From assembly GCA_963664675.2 (NCBI GenBank), contig CAXXLB010000009.1, positions 1,054,001 through 1,118,000 of the forward strand: a stretch of 64,000 nucleotides of DNA, read 5' to 3'. Within the stretch, counting starts at the first letter, position 1; every line of letters starts with the position of its first letter. Position numbers and translations under genes: made by a program. The stretch is from JASGMR01 sp963664675. Its GTDB lineage: Bacteria > Thermotogota > Thermotogae > Petrotogales > Kosmotogaceae. Positions 44,065 to 53,260 of this stretch are shown here, piece by piece. Below the pieces are notes generated by a model, which searched no databases, had not been told where the DNA came from, and saw only the letters and a program-made list of their open reading frames with translations.

Positions 44065-45166
44065 AATACCTCTACTGTTCGTATCCGTTGATGCACTCGG
44101 AAGAAAAATGACAAAAGAAGCTAAAACACCCTTTATTGATTATATAAAGAAGAATGGTAATAATGTTGAAAATGCAACATCCTGTTTTCCAACACTTACA
44201 ACTCCTATGATGAGTACGATTTTAACGGGGTGTTATCCCGAAAAGCACGGAATAAATTGTAATTCAAAATTCCGAAAAGATATTCAAAAAATAGAAGGGA
44301 AACTCCGTGATCTGAAGACGGAAACTATATCTGATATTTTAAGAACTGAAGGATACAGGACTCTTTCCGTACAGCACTTCATGATAGAAGGAAGGGTAGA
44401 TAAATATCTTCAGATCGACGGATCAAAATCGGAATTGAATACAAAAACAATCATCCAGAGCCTTCAAAAAAACAAATTTGACGCTGTGTTCACTATTTAT
44501 CAGGCCGTGGACTATTTCGGACATAAAACTGGGCCCTTTTCAAAAAAAACGATATCGGAAATAGAAAAAGTTGACCATGAACTCGAAAAGCTTGTTTCAT
44601 TTCTTAATGAATATTGGGAAGATTTTCTATTTGTCTTAACCTCCGATCATTCCATGAGTCTTGCATATAAAAGCACAAAATTCGATTTAAAAGCAAAACT
44701 CAAAAACATAGGACTTAAAGGAAAATATTACAAAGTCGGACAGGATGTTGAGAAAAGTACGGACTGTGTTCTTTTAAAATATCCCACCGTTTCGATATTT
44801 CTAAACTCTGAAAAAGCGAAACAAAGTGAAAGAGAAATTTTGAAAATGCTCAAAAGTGAAAAGGATATTGAAAAAGTATACAGTAAACAAGAAATGCATA
44901 ACCTTGGTAATGAAGAATATGCTGATATAGCTTATTATCTCAAAGAAGGATTATCACATTTCCCCTCAATATTACATAAATTTAAAAAATTCGGATACCA
45001 TGGAACAGAAAACGAGAGTGATTCTACTATATGTTACTGGGGCAATGGGGTGGATAATTATAATATACAAAATTCAAATCTTACAGACATCGTTCCTTCC
45101 TGTCTGGATTATCTTGAATTGAATTTTAAGAAAGAACGTTTTGACGGAAAAAGTACGAGGAGATGA
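44057..45166 (+). CDS. Type I phosphodiesterase / nucleotide pyrophosphatase family protein
   Basis: 369 aa, no signal peptide, cytoplasmic. Alkaline phosphatase superfamily: FVSVDALGRKM (metal Asp), nucleophile Thr in SCFPTLTTPMMSTIL, YQAVDYFGHKTG, TSDHSM and FGYHGTENES. Overlaps the EEP gene by eight bases. Hydrolyses phosphodiesters or phosphonates; the substrate is set by the operon and unknown. Confidence 0.87.
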   Translation: MNKIPLLFVSVDALGRKMTKEAKTPFIDYIKKNGNNVENATSCFPTLTTPMMSTILTGCYPEKHGINCNSKFRKDIQKIEGKLRDLKTETISDILRTEGYRTLSVQHFMIEGRVDKYLQIDGSKSELNTKTIIQSLQKNKFDAVFTIYQAVDYFGHKTGPFSKKTISEIEKVDHELEKLVSFLNEYWEDFLFVLTSDHSMSLAYKSTKFDLKAKLKNIGLKGKYYKVGQDVEKSTDCVLLKYPTVSIFLNSEKAKQSEREILKMLKSEKDIEKVYSKQEMHNLGNEEYADIAYYLKEGLSHFPSILHKFKKFGYHGTENESDSTICYWGNGVDNYNIQNSNLTDIVPSCLDYLELNFKKERFDGKSTRR

Positions 45167-45173
45167 GAGAATT

Positions 45174-45941
45174 TTGAGCTTCAGCTGCAATTTTGACTAT
45201 CATATGCACACATCTTTTTCGGATGGGCAGAACACAATGGAAGAGATGTTCAATAAAGTGAAATCAATAGGATTAAAAAGATTTGGAATAACAGATCATT
45301 TCGAGCTGAATGCCAAAAACACTGTCAAAGCATCGGCCCGGGAGTACAACAATAAATTCAACGAGATAAAAAAAATATCAAAAGATTCTGGAATAAAATT
45401 TTACAGAGGCATAGAAACAGGAATTGGCAAGAATGGTTTATTGATACCACAGGAAGAAATAGAAAGGGATTACACTATAGCAAGTGTCCACAAAGTATCA
45501 AATGATGAAAACTGTGATGAAAACGAGTACTGGAAAAAATACAAAAGACTTATAGAAAATGCCCTGGAAAAATATGATTTTGAAATACTCGGACACATCG
45601 AAGGATATTTACCGGTGAAAAATGATAAATATCTCAAAACTACCTTTGAACAGCGGAGAAAGATTGAAAGAAAAATTGCAATTAAATATTTTTCTTTTGA
45701 CTGGTATGAAAAAATAGCTGAAATAATGAAAAAAAGGAAAATATATCTTGAGATACATGGTGCCACCAATTCGCCAAGAATAGAAGTGATTGATCTAATG
45801 AGAAAGAGAGGTGTTAAATTTTCCTTTGGAAGCGATGCTCACTCTTCAGAACAGTTGGTGATTCACAGGCAATATATTGAAAATGTGATAAATTTATTAG
45901 ATTTAAATGATAATGACTTTATAAACTTTGATAAAAGTTGA
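45174..45941 (+). CDS. PHP-domain phosphoesterase (histidinol-phosphatase-like)
   Basis: 255 aa from TTG 45174; AGGAG is 11 bases upstream and ATT 45171 is at eight bases, so the exact start is uncertain. All PHP metal motifs are present: DYHMHTSFSDG, TDHFEL, GIETGI, ASVHK, GHIEGY, LEIHG and GSDAHSSEQL. PHP enzymes hydrolyse phosphomonoesters such as histidinol phosphate, or cyclic phosphates. No his genes are nearby, so a role in the operon's substrate pathway is more likely. Confidence 0.88.
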   Translation: MSFSCNFDYHMHTSFSDGQNTMEEMFNKVKSIGLKRFGITDHFELNAKNTVKASAREYNNKFNEIKKISKDSGIKFYRGIETGIGKNGLLIPQEEIERDYTIASVHKVSNDENCDENEYWKKYKRLIENALEKYDFEILGHIEGYLPVKNDKYLKTTFEQRRKIERKIAIKYFSFDWYEKIAEIMKKRKIYLEIHGATNSPRIEVIDLMRKRGVKFSFGSDAHSSEQLVIHRQYIENVINLLDLNDNDFINFDKS

Positions 45942-45953
45942 GGAGGTAATTTA

Positions 45954-46985
45954 ATGCAAAAGATCGCACTAGTTGGATGCGGAATGATGGGAAAGGTTCA
46001 TTTCAACACGTATTCTCTATTGGGGAAAAGTGGATTTGAACTGAAATATATCAGTGATGTAATTGAGGAAAGGGCTGAAAAGTTATCTGAAACATCAGCC
46101 GGAGTCCGGGTGGCGGACTTTGAAGATATTCTCGATGATGAAGAAATAACGATGCTCGATATATGTACTCCTACATATGAACACAAAGATATGGTAATTG
46201 CAGCCGCGGAAAGAGGAAAAAATGTTTTTTGTGAAAAACCTATTGCCTTGAAAGTAGAAGATTCCTATGAAATGGTAAAGATCTGTAAAATGAATGGGGT
46301 TAAACTGGGAATAGGACATGTTACAAGATATTTTCCTGAATATGTTAAAAATCTTGAAATAGTCAAATCGGGTGAAATCGGAAAGCCCGTTATGGCGAGG
46401 ATGTACAGAGGAGGAGTTTTCCCTTTACGCAGACCGGAATCGGATAACTGGTTCAATGATATTGAAAAGAGCGGGGGAGTTATCGTAGATCTATCGATTC
46501 ATGATATAGATTTTTCCAGACAGCTTTTTGGCGAAGTGAAATCAATAGATGCGAGAAGCGCTAAACTAAGTTACAAAAACTGCCCTGAAAACTTCGATCA
46601 CTCTATGGTACTATTAAGATTTAAAGATGGTGCCATCGTTCACATTGAAGGAGCATGGTCACAGCCGACAGCTATACCCACGGGTTTCAAAACCTCCTTT
46701 GAAATTTATGGAACAAAGGGCATGGTTGATTACGATTCAGAAAAAAGTACAACTTTTAAATTGTATACTTCAGTTGATTTGCCAGAGTACTCTTCTATGA
46801 CTGTAACAAGGGTCAATCCCTATGTACTTGAAATTGAAAGCTTTATAGATGCTTTGAATAATAATAAAGAAATTATGCCAAACGGAACCGAAGGACTCGA
46901 AACACTTAAAATAGCTTTGGCAGCAAACCTTTCCGCGAGGGAACAGAGAACGGTTTATATGAAGGAGTTGAGTTTCAATGATTAA
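45954..46985 (+). CDS. Gfo/Idh/MocA-family NAD(P)-dependent oxidoreductase
   Basis: 343 aa. Rossmann start QKIALVGCGMMGKVHFNTYS, the family motif CEKPIA near residue 95, and the catalytic-region helix GGVIVDLSIHDIDFSRQLFG (D and H of DLSIHDID). Members oxidise or epimerise sugars and inositols with NAD(P). GAGGAGGT before the ATG; overlaps its paralogue by eight bases. Confidence 0.92.
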   Translation: MQKIALVGCGMMGKVHFNTYSLLGKSGFELKYISDVIEERAEKLSETSAGVRVADFEDILDDEEITMLDICTPTYEHKDMVIAAAERGKNVFCEKPIALKVEDSYEMVKICKMNGVKLGIGHVTRYFPEYVKNLEIVKSGEIGKPVMARMYRGGVFPLRRPESDNWFNDIEKSGGVIVDLSIHDIDFSRQLFGEVKSIDARSAKLSYKNCPENFDHSMVLLRFKDGAIVHIEGAWSQPTAIPTGFKTSFEIYGTKGMVDYDSEKSTTFKLYTSVDLPEYSSMTVTRVNPYVLEIESFIDALNNNKEIMPNGTEGLETLKIALAANLSAREQRTVYMKELSFND

Positions 46986-47949
46986 GATAGGGTTACTCGG
47001 TATAGCTCATATGCACGGATACAGTTATACAAAGCAATTAAAGAGTATTGATGAAGTCGAGGTAATTGGAATTTATGATCATGATGATAATAAAAAATTA
47101 AACGCCTCTAAAAAACTCGATATCATTCCCTTTAACGAACCAGCAACACTCATAAATGAATGTGATGCCGTAGTGGTAACTTCTGAAAATTCACTGCATA
47201 GAAAATATACCGAAATGGCTGCAAGGAAAGGAAAACATGTTTTATGTGAAAAACCCATAGCAACAAATGAAGAGGATGCCATTTCAATGCTAAAATGTTG
47301 TGAGGAAAACAAAGTAATACTTCAAATGGCCTTTCCTGTAAGGTATGTTCCGGCCGTAAAAAAAGCCAAAATGGTAATTGATTCGGGTACCTTGGGGGAA
47401 ATAGTTGCTGTTTCCTCAACCAATCATGGAAGAATGCCCGGCGGATGGTTTGTGGAACCTGAAAAAAGCGGCGGTGGCTCGGTGATCGATCATACTGTTC
47501 ACGTTGTGGATGCTGTAAGATGGATGCTTGGAGTCGAAGTAACAGAAGTAACCTGTCAGATGGATAGATTCATTTACGATATAAAAACAGAAGATTGCGG
47601 TGTCCTTTTTATGAAACTCAGTAATGGTTCTTTTATGACTCTTGATTCCAGCTGGTCAAGACCAAAATCACATCCATACTGGGGTGACGTTACAATCAGA
47701 ATTGTGGGAACAAAGGGAACCATATATATAGACGCTTTCAACGCAAGTCTGAAAGTTTATTCAAACGAAGATGGAATAAAATGGGAAAATTATGGTGATA
47801 ACTTCGATTATTATCTTGTGAAGGATTTCGTTGAAACCATAAAAAATAAAAATCAACCCTTTACAAACGGGAATGATGGATTACAATCGCTAAGAGTAGC
47901 TCTTGCCGCTTATGAAAGCAGCAAAAAAAAGAACCTGATAACTTTATAA
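46978..47949 (+). CDS. Gfo/Idh/MocA-family NAD(P)-dependent oxidoreductase
   Basis: 323 aa. The start IKIGLLGIAHMHGYSYTKQL has GIAHMHG in place of GxGxxG, a common variant in the family. CEKPIA near residue 92 and GGSVIDHTVHVVDAVRWMLG carry the expected Lys and Asp/His. Divergent from the preceding paralogue, so the two may catalyse successive oxidation and reduction steps, as in inositol or sugar isomerisation routes. Last gene of the operon. Confidence 0.92.
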   Translation: MIKIGLLGIAHMHGYSYTKQLKSIDEVEVIGIYDHDDNKKLNASKKLDIIPFNEPATLINECDAVVVTSENSLHRKYTEMAARKGKHVLCEKPIATNEEDAISMLKCCEENKVILQMAFPVRYVPAVKKAKMVIDSGTLGEIVAVSSTNHGRMPGGWFVEPEKSGGGSVIDHTVHVVDAVRWMLGVEVTEVTCQMDRFIYDIKTEDCGVLFMKLSNGSFMTLDSSWSRPKSHPYWGDVTIRIVGTKGTIYIDAFNASLKVYSNEDGIKWENYGDNFDYYLVKDFVETIKNKNQPFTNGNDGLQSLRVALAAYESSKKKNLITL

Positions 47950-47964
47950 AAATATACTCTGAAG

Positions 47965-48010
47965 AAGCATCTTGAATTCTTCTTTTTGCATGAACTCAAG
48001 ATGCTTTTTT
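47965..48010 (+). terminator. Terminator of the phosphoesterase/oxidoreductase operon
   Basis: Perfect 11-bp stem AAGCATCTTGA / TCAAGATGCTT with a 20-base loop and a T run, 16 bases after the last stop. Confidence 0.9.
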
Positions 48011-48069
48011 ATAAGATTTCTTAAATGAACACATCGATTATATGTATCAATAGAAGAATTTTTTTCAAA

Positions 48070-49473
48070 TCATCCGCAGAGATCTATTATTGCCTGGGTG
48101 AATATTTTTGCACTCAATAAAATTTCATCTATCACTACAAATTCATCTGCACCATGCATATTATTATCGGTACCTGGCATAACACAACCGAATCCAACAC
48201 CATTCTTTGAACGATGGACGTACGTTCCCCCACCGATAGCAACACCGTATCCCTTTTTACCTGTATACAGTTCATAACATTTCAACAGTGTCTGGACGAA
48301 CGGCGATTCTTCAGATACATAGTGGGGTGGATAGATATCTTTGTTCTCCAGAATTATTCCCTGCTCTGCTAATTTGTTTTTCAAAACATCCCGAAGATTC
48401 TCATTTGTAGCACAGAGTGGGGCTCTGCAATCAAATATTCCACTGAGACTTCCGGTATTAAATTTGAGAACATTCAGACTTATTGTAAGATCGCCGGACA
48501 ATTCATCTTTCATCGCAACTCCAGCAGATTTTCCCCGCCAATCACCATGTGGAAAGTTTTTGTTCAGTGCACGGAGTTTTGTGATTCCCGGACCTTCAGG
48601 GAAAGGATATCCGGACAAAACTTCAAGCAATGCCGTTAATGCGTTTTTACCCTTTGCAGGTTCTGAAGCATGAGCAGTGAATCCTGTCACCTTCACCGTC
48701 GTTAAATTATCTTCCGTCGACAGATCGAATTTAATACCTGTTTTTTTATTCATCGAATCACAATACATTTTAAATTTCTTCAAATCTATTCCTTCTATCA
48801 CGGCCTCTGCCTCTCCGGGTATCACGTTGCTCTTGACTCCGGATTTCAGACTTAAGATTTTCGGAATATTCTCTGATTCATCGAATTTTGACTCAAATCT
48901 GCCATGCAAACCTCCCTTTTCTATATTTATGACAGGAAAACTCGCATCAGGCGAAAAAGTCATCGGAGCCTCTTTTTCTATGTTGTAATAATATCTTATA
49001 TCAGAACTCCCACATTCTTCGTCGGTACCTAAAATCAATCTTGCGTTCTTTTTCAGTGGAATCTTTAAGTCCTTCACAGCTTTCATCGCATACAGTGCGG
49101 CCATTGCTGGTCCCTTATCATCGATAGTTCCTCGCCCAAAGATTTTTCCGTCTTTTACAAGTGGTTCGAATGGTTCTGTTACCGACCATCCGTTCCCCGC
49201 AGGTACCACATCCAGATGAGCGAGGATATCCAGTTGCTTATCAAAATTGTTAAGATCTACTGTTCCAACATAGTTATCGTAATTTTTTGTTTTAAATCCC
49301 ATTTTTGATGCAATTTCCAGCGCAGTTGAAAGCGCTTCTGCAGGCCCTTCACCAAAGGGTTTCCCCGGTTTTGCTTCCTGCCTGTCACTCTTAATTTTTA
49401 TCAAGGCGGAAATGTCATTTATCAAATTATCTCTGTTATTATCAAAATACTTTTCAATCAACTTTTTATACAT
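48070..49473 (-). CDS. pepV: PepV-type M20 dipeptidase
   Basis: 467 aa, the usual PepV length. Zinc ligands are seen in ILAHLDVVPAGNGW (H, about residue 87), GTIDDKGPAMAALY (D, about 118), GTDEECGSSD (catalytic E and ligand E) and the late GGGTYVHRSKNGVGFG. PepV cleaves dipeptides, including some with beta-alanyl or D-residues, in the cytoplasm. AGGAG precedes the ATG. Last gene of the peptide operon, 18 bases after the aminotransferase-type lyase. Confidence 0.9.
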   Translation of the reverse strand: MYKKLIEKYFDNNRDNLINDISALIKIKSDRQEAKPGKPFGEGPAEALSTALEIASKMGFKTKNYDNYVGTVDLNNFDKQLDILAHLDVVPAGNGWSVTEPFEPLVKDGKIFGRGTIDDKGPAMAALYAMKAVKDLKIPLKKNARLILGTDEECGSSDIRYYYNIEKEAPMTFSPDASFPVINIEKGGLHGRFESKFDESENIPKILSLKSGVKSNVIPGEAEAVIEGIDLKKFKMYCDSMNKKTGIKFDLSTEDNLTTVKVTGFTAHASEPAKGKNALTALLEVLSGYPFPEGPGITKLRALNKNFPHGDWRGKSAGVAMKDELSGDLTISLNVLKFNTGSLSGIFDCRAPLCATNENLRDVLKNKLAEQGIILENKDIYPPHYVSEESPFVQTLLKCYELYTGKKGYGVAIGGGTYVHRSKNGVGFGCVMPGTDNNMHGADEFVVIDEILLSAKIFTQAIIDLCG

Positions 49474-49491
49474 CCATTTTCAACTCCTCGT

Positions 49492-50694
49492 TTATCGATA
49501 TTCCCCGGAAACCGAATATCCACGCTTTGAAATCGCTTTTAAAAGTAATTCCAGAGATTTCTCTATGTTTTTCTCCGGTGTAGCCACATTCATTCGGGCG
49601 AAACCACTTCCCCCCATTCCGTAGTTGACACCTCTGTCGAGTTCAAGATACGCTTCATTCAAAAGAAAAGAATATAGTTCATCATCATCCATCCCGAGTT
49701 TTCGCCAATCAATCCATATTACAAAAGAACCTTCAACATCGGATAGGGTTATTTCCGGGATATTCATATTGAAAAAATTTTTTATCAGCGATACGTTTTT
49801 CCAAACATATTTTTTCATCGCATTGACCCATTTTTCTCCTTCAATTCCATAGCCGGAACAAATAGCCGCATGCACCATCGGATCTATACTTCCGTAGTGA
49901 TCGGAATCGCGCTGAATTTTGAATTTTTCTCTTATGACAGGATCTGAGATAATTATATTGGCATTATTCACTCCGGTGAAATTGAAAACTTTTCCAATCG
50001 ATGTTGAAACTATCGCTCTGCTCTGTAATCCTGCAACACTGGAATATGGAAAAGATTCATTATCATCAAAGGTTATCTCCCCAAAAATTTCATCACTGAA
50101 TACAATAACTCCATATTTTTCGGATAAAAAAGCAATATTTTCCAGATCACAACGGTTCCACACCCTCGCAATGGGATTGTGCGGATTGCAGAGAACCATT
50201 ATCTTATTTTTCTCATATTTCATGCACTCTTCAAGGTTATTGAAATCCATGAAATATCTTCCGTTTTCATGTATTAAAGGATTGTAGACGATTTTTCTTT
50301 TCGTTCTTCTGACCGCCTGCTCATATCGGTTGTAAACAGGTGGTTGAACGATCACTCCTTCTCCTTCACCTGTGAAGGCTCTTATTGTGGTGGCCACCGA
50401 ATGAATGGTGCCATAAGTTGGAACTATCCATTCGATTTTTATATCCCAGTTACGCATTTTTTTCATCCACCAGCATATGCCTGATAAATAATCCTCATCG
50501 GCCAGTGTAAATCCCATCAGGCCATTCTCGGCCCTTTTCACAAGAGCATCTATTATTACCGGTGCGGTTTTAAAATCCATTTCTGCACCGGCATAGCTTA
50601 TGACATTCATTTTTTTTATGATTTCCGGGGTAGTCATATATTTCATGTTTCCAAGATTTTGTCTGTTAACCAGAGTGTCAAAATCATATTTCAT
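49492..50694 (-). CDS. MalY/PatB-type PLP enzyme (cystathionine beta-lyase-like)
   Basis: 400 aa, fold-type I. The N-terminus FDTLVNRQNLGNMKY matches the MalY/PatB opening (D-x-x-x-R-x-x-x-x-S-x-K-W in family members, here less typical). PLP contacts are CNPHNPIARVW, SDEIFGEITF and the Schiff-base Lys in STSIGKVFNFTG. Such enzymes cleave C-S bonds of cystathionine or Cys conjugates, releasing 2-aminoacrylate (then pyruvate), ammonia and a thiol. RidA, which removes aminoacrylate, is the next gene upstream. A plain aminotransferase is the alternative. Confidence 0.85.
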   Translation of the reverse strand: MKYDFDTLVNRQNLGNMKYMTTPEIIKKMNVISYAGAEMDFKTAPVIIDALVKRAENGLMGFTLADEDYLSGICWWMKKMRNWDIKIEWIVPTYGTIHSVATTIRAFTGEGEGVIVQPPVYNRYEQAVRRTKRKIVYNPLIHENGRYFMDFNNLEECMKYEKNKIMVLCNPHNPIARVWNRCDLENIAFLSEKYGVIVFSDEIFGEITFDDNESFPYSSVAGLQSRAIVSTSIGKVFNFTGVNNANIIISDPVIREKFKIQRDSDHYGSIDPMVHAAICSGYGIEGEKWVNAMKKYVWKNVSLIKNFFNMNIPEITLSDVEGSFVIWIDWRKLGMDDDELYSFLLNEAYLELDRGVNYGMGGSGFARMNVATPEKNIEKSLELLLKAISKRGYSVSGEYR

Positions 50695-50696
50695 TC

Positions 50697-51164
50697 TTAA
50701 TTTTCATCTCCAATTTCGATTATAGCTTCAATTTCCACTGTAAAATCGAGTGGAAGTTGATTCGTTCCAACAGCGGTACGCGCATGTCTCCCGGCTTCAC
50801 CAAAGATTTCGTACAATAATTCTGAAGCTGCATTTACGACTATGTGCTGTTTATCAAAACCAATTTCACTATTTACAAAAGCCTGTAATTTTATAATATT
50901 CACGATCCTGTCCAGATCTCCAAGATATTCTCTTACGGCAGCAAGCATATTAACAATACACATTCTGGCGGCTTCCTGACCATATTCGATTGATCTTTCG
51001 GTTCCCACTTTTCCAGTGTAAACCGGTTTTCCTTCCCTCATCGGAACCTGCCCCGAAACATACAAAATATTCCCGACCTGCCTGACCGGAATGTACATCG
51101 CACCCGGTGATGATGATGGAGGCAATTCTATTCCAAGTTCCTTTATTCTCTCTTCTACTGACAT
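50697..51164 (-). CDS. RidA-family enamine/imine deaminase
   Basis: 155 aa, the longer YjgF-like form (opening SVEERIKELGIELPPSSSPG) with VRQVGNILYVSGQVP and the active-site arginine in GRHARTAVGTNQLP. RidA hydrolyses reactive enamines such as 2-aminoacrylate made by PLP lyases. ATG 51164 (second of a pair) has AGGAG at six bases. It sits three bases upstream of the lyase gene, a good functional match. Confidence 0.9.
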   Translation of the reverse strand: MSVEERIKELGIELPPSSSPGAMYIPVRQVGNILYVSGQVPMREGKPVYTGKVGTERSIEYGQEAARMCIVNMLAAVREYLGDLDRIVNIIKLQAFVNSEIGFDKQHIVVNAASELLYEIFGEAGRHARTAVGTNQLPLDFTVEIEAIIEIGDEN

Positions 51165-51204
51165 CATTTTCTCCTTTTTTTATTTATCCCGATACGTAGA
51201 TTTA

Positions 51205-51822
51205 TCAATCGCTTTCTTTTATATATTTATAAACCGTATACCTGGAGACGTTGAGCCTTTTCGATACATAGGGAACGGATTTCTGAAATGTGAAAACTTT
51301 CTCTCGCTTCAGCAGGCTTATAAATCTTATTCTGTCTGGTTTCGTCATTCTTTCCAGAGGTATTCCAATAGCTTCCAAACACTTATCAAATATGAGCGAC
51401 AGTTTGTTTTTACCCGCCTCACTTATGGCGGATTGTAAATCCGATTCGACTTTTATGAAATCATTCTGCATTTTTGAAAATTCACGCATGTATGTAAAAT
51501 CAAAATTTATTCCAAGCGCATAGTGATAATCCTCGCCTCTCACATGAAATGTGGTTGATTTTATAAGCTTGCCCGATTTGCCAACGGCCAGATGATTGAC
51601 AAAATCATTATCAAGATATTGTGATTTGTAATTTGCGAGATCTCCGTATACGTCTTCCGTCGATCCAACTTTACGATTTGTAACGTGTCCGTTGTATATA
51701 GCAAGTATAGGATGTCTTGGAACACTCATATCATGTATCAGAGTTTCACAATTACTTCCAAACATTTTTGCTATCCCCCTGGCAATCCTGTCCAGAAATT
51801 CAAAAGTTTCCTTTTTATCCAT
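51205..51822 (-). CDS. YheO/DauR-like PAS-HTH transcriptional regulator
   Basis: 205 aa. N-terminal PAS-like YheO domain (FGSNCETLIHDMS, AIYNGHVTNRKVG, FHVRGEDYHYALGIN) and a C-terminal helix-turn-helix (about 180-205, PYVSKRLNVSRYTVYKYIKE). The family includes DauR, the regulator of D-arginine catabolism. Preceded by GGGGGGAG. Located inside the peptide operon between PmbA and RidA, so it is a candidate regulator of it, sensing a peptide or amino-acid product. Confidence 0.88.
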   Translation of the reverse strand: MDKKETFEFLDRIARGIAKMFGSNCETLIHDMSVPRHPILAIYNGHVTNRKVGSTEDVYGDLANYKSQYLDNDFVNHLAVGKSGKLIKSTTFHVRGEDYHYALGINFDFTYMREFSKMQNDFIKVESDLQSAISEAGKNKLSLIFDKCLEAIGIPLERMTKPDRIRFISLLKREKVFTFQKSVPYVSKRLNVSRYTVYKYIKESD

Positions 51823-51899
51823 CTTGATTGACTCCCCCCTTCAACTACTGATGCACACTGTCAATATTATCACCATATTTCTTTCTAAGATAAAAGCAA

Positions 51900-53255
51900 T
51901 CACTCTCCATTGATCTGCAGCTTCTCAATCAACAGACTCGGTCCCCCCACGCAATAGCTTTTACGCAAAAATTCCTCAATATACAGGTCGTTTCCTGCAG
52001 AAATCACGCTCTTAAACAGATCGATTAATTTTCCACACATGGTCATTCCGGTAACATTATGATCCTCTTTTCCATTCTTGATGACAGCTCCTCTACATGG
52101 AATTGAGAACTCTCCAGAACCTATGTTTATAGAATGGAAAACATCATAAGATTCGGTTATGTAAATCCCATTTCCCATATCTTTAAGCATTTCGGCAAGG
52201 AATTTTTTTCCCGGTATTACATGAATAATTTTTGGCGTTATTATTATATCCGTTGGAATCGATCCGCTCAACAGAGCGTAGCGTCCTGCATTTCCCGTTG
52301 GTGAAGCCGCGATTTTCGATGCACTGGAAATGTTATGCATCAGCCCCACAAATTTTCCTTTGTCCATCAGAATCTGCCTTTTTGACGGTGTTCCTTCACA
52401 ATCGAATTTGTAGTTATATCCCGTCAGTTCATGCGAAGGTGTATCGATCAAAGAAAAGGAACCGGATCCGATTATTTCCCCGAGTTTTCCCGATAATGCG
52501 GATGAACCATCGTTATATTTCATTCCGCTGAACAATTGCCAGGAAGTCATCATTATATTCGTGACCACAGAGCTGTCAAGTACAACTTTATATTCTCCGG
52601 ATTCAATTTCAACAGCATCGTACTGATGTTTGAGCCCAGCTGAGATCTTTTCTCCGAATTTATTGAAGTTCAGATGTGGCAACTCGGGAACACTTTCATA
52701 AAAAGAAGCATTGTACTGATTACCGTTTTTCTCAGCCACTACGGATGCTGAAATACAATAAATATTCATCACCGATGTGACATCAAGTCCGTAAGAATTT
52801 ATAACATGTGACAGAAAATTCTCGGCACGTATATCTACCGCGACATCGATTATATTTGGTTCGACCGTCCATATGTATTTCTCCAGATCTTTTGCCATGG
52901 ATTTCATGGACGTTATATCCGGGTTTTTTTCTTCATCGCTCCGGAATATTTTTTTATCAATTGAAGGCCTGTTGAGTTCATCCTTTTGCATACGCTCTAC
53001 CGGAAATGAATTTCTCAATGCCCTCATTAATACATCTTTGGGATCTTCACAAAGATCCTGTGTGTAGGCATATCCCGTTTTTTCCCCGGAAGCACGGGCA
53101 AAAAGCTCCGCAGCGCTGGATGAGAGTGTTTCCGTGACTTCTCCACCAGAATATTTTATCAACGTACTTCCTCTGTATTCAATGTCAATTTCTGCTTCCA
53201 ATACTCCTTCCGGAAGATTTTTCATCACATCATTATATTTTTTAAAGTCGATCAT
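51900..53255 (-). CDS. TldD/PmbA-family metalloprotease subunit (PmbA/TldE-like)
   Basis: 451 aa, lacking the HExxxH zinc motif, as expected for the inactive PmbA/TldE partner. N-terminus AEIDIEYRGSTLIKYSGGEV, C-terminal GNAGRYALLSG and MTMCGKLIDLF match the family. It follows TldD by five bases (GGAGG inside the tldD end), and the two should form the TldD/E heterodimer that threads and cuts unfolded peptides. In E. coli TldD/E matures microcin B17 and degrades CcdA. Confidence 0.9.
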   Translation of the reverse strand: MIDFKKYNDVMKNLPEGVLEAEIDIEYRGSTLIKYSGGEVTETLSSSAAELFARASGEKTGYAYTQDLCEDPKDVLMRALRNSFPVERMQKDELNRPSIDKKIFRSDEEKNPDITSMKSMAKDLEKYIWTVEPNIIDVAVDIRAENFLSHVINSYGLDVTSVMNIYCISASVVAEKNGNQYNASFYESVPELPHLNFNKFGEKISAGLKHQYDAVEIESGEYKVVLDSSVVTNIMMTSWQLFSGMKYNDGSSALSGKLGEIIGSGSFSLIDTPSHELTGYNYKFDCEGTPSKRQILMDKGKFVGLMHNISSASKIAASPTGNAGRYALLSGSIPTDIIITPKIIHVIPGKKFLAEMLKDMGNGIYITESYDVFHSINIGSGEFSIPCRGAVIKNGKEDHNVTGMTMCGKLIDLFKSVISAGNDLYIEEFLRKSYCVGGPSLLIEKLQINGE

Positions 53256-53260
53256 TTACA

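Noticed and set aside
45171..45176. A third ATT start, for the PHP gene
   Set aside because: ATT 45171 is well spaced from AGGAG, but an ordinary TTG follows directly at 45174, so there is no need to invoke ATT.
45174..45941. PHP protein as the histidine-biosynthesis enzyme HisJ/HisK
   Set aside because: No other his genes are present and the gene sits in a phosphoesterase operon, so only the fold-level call is made.
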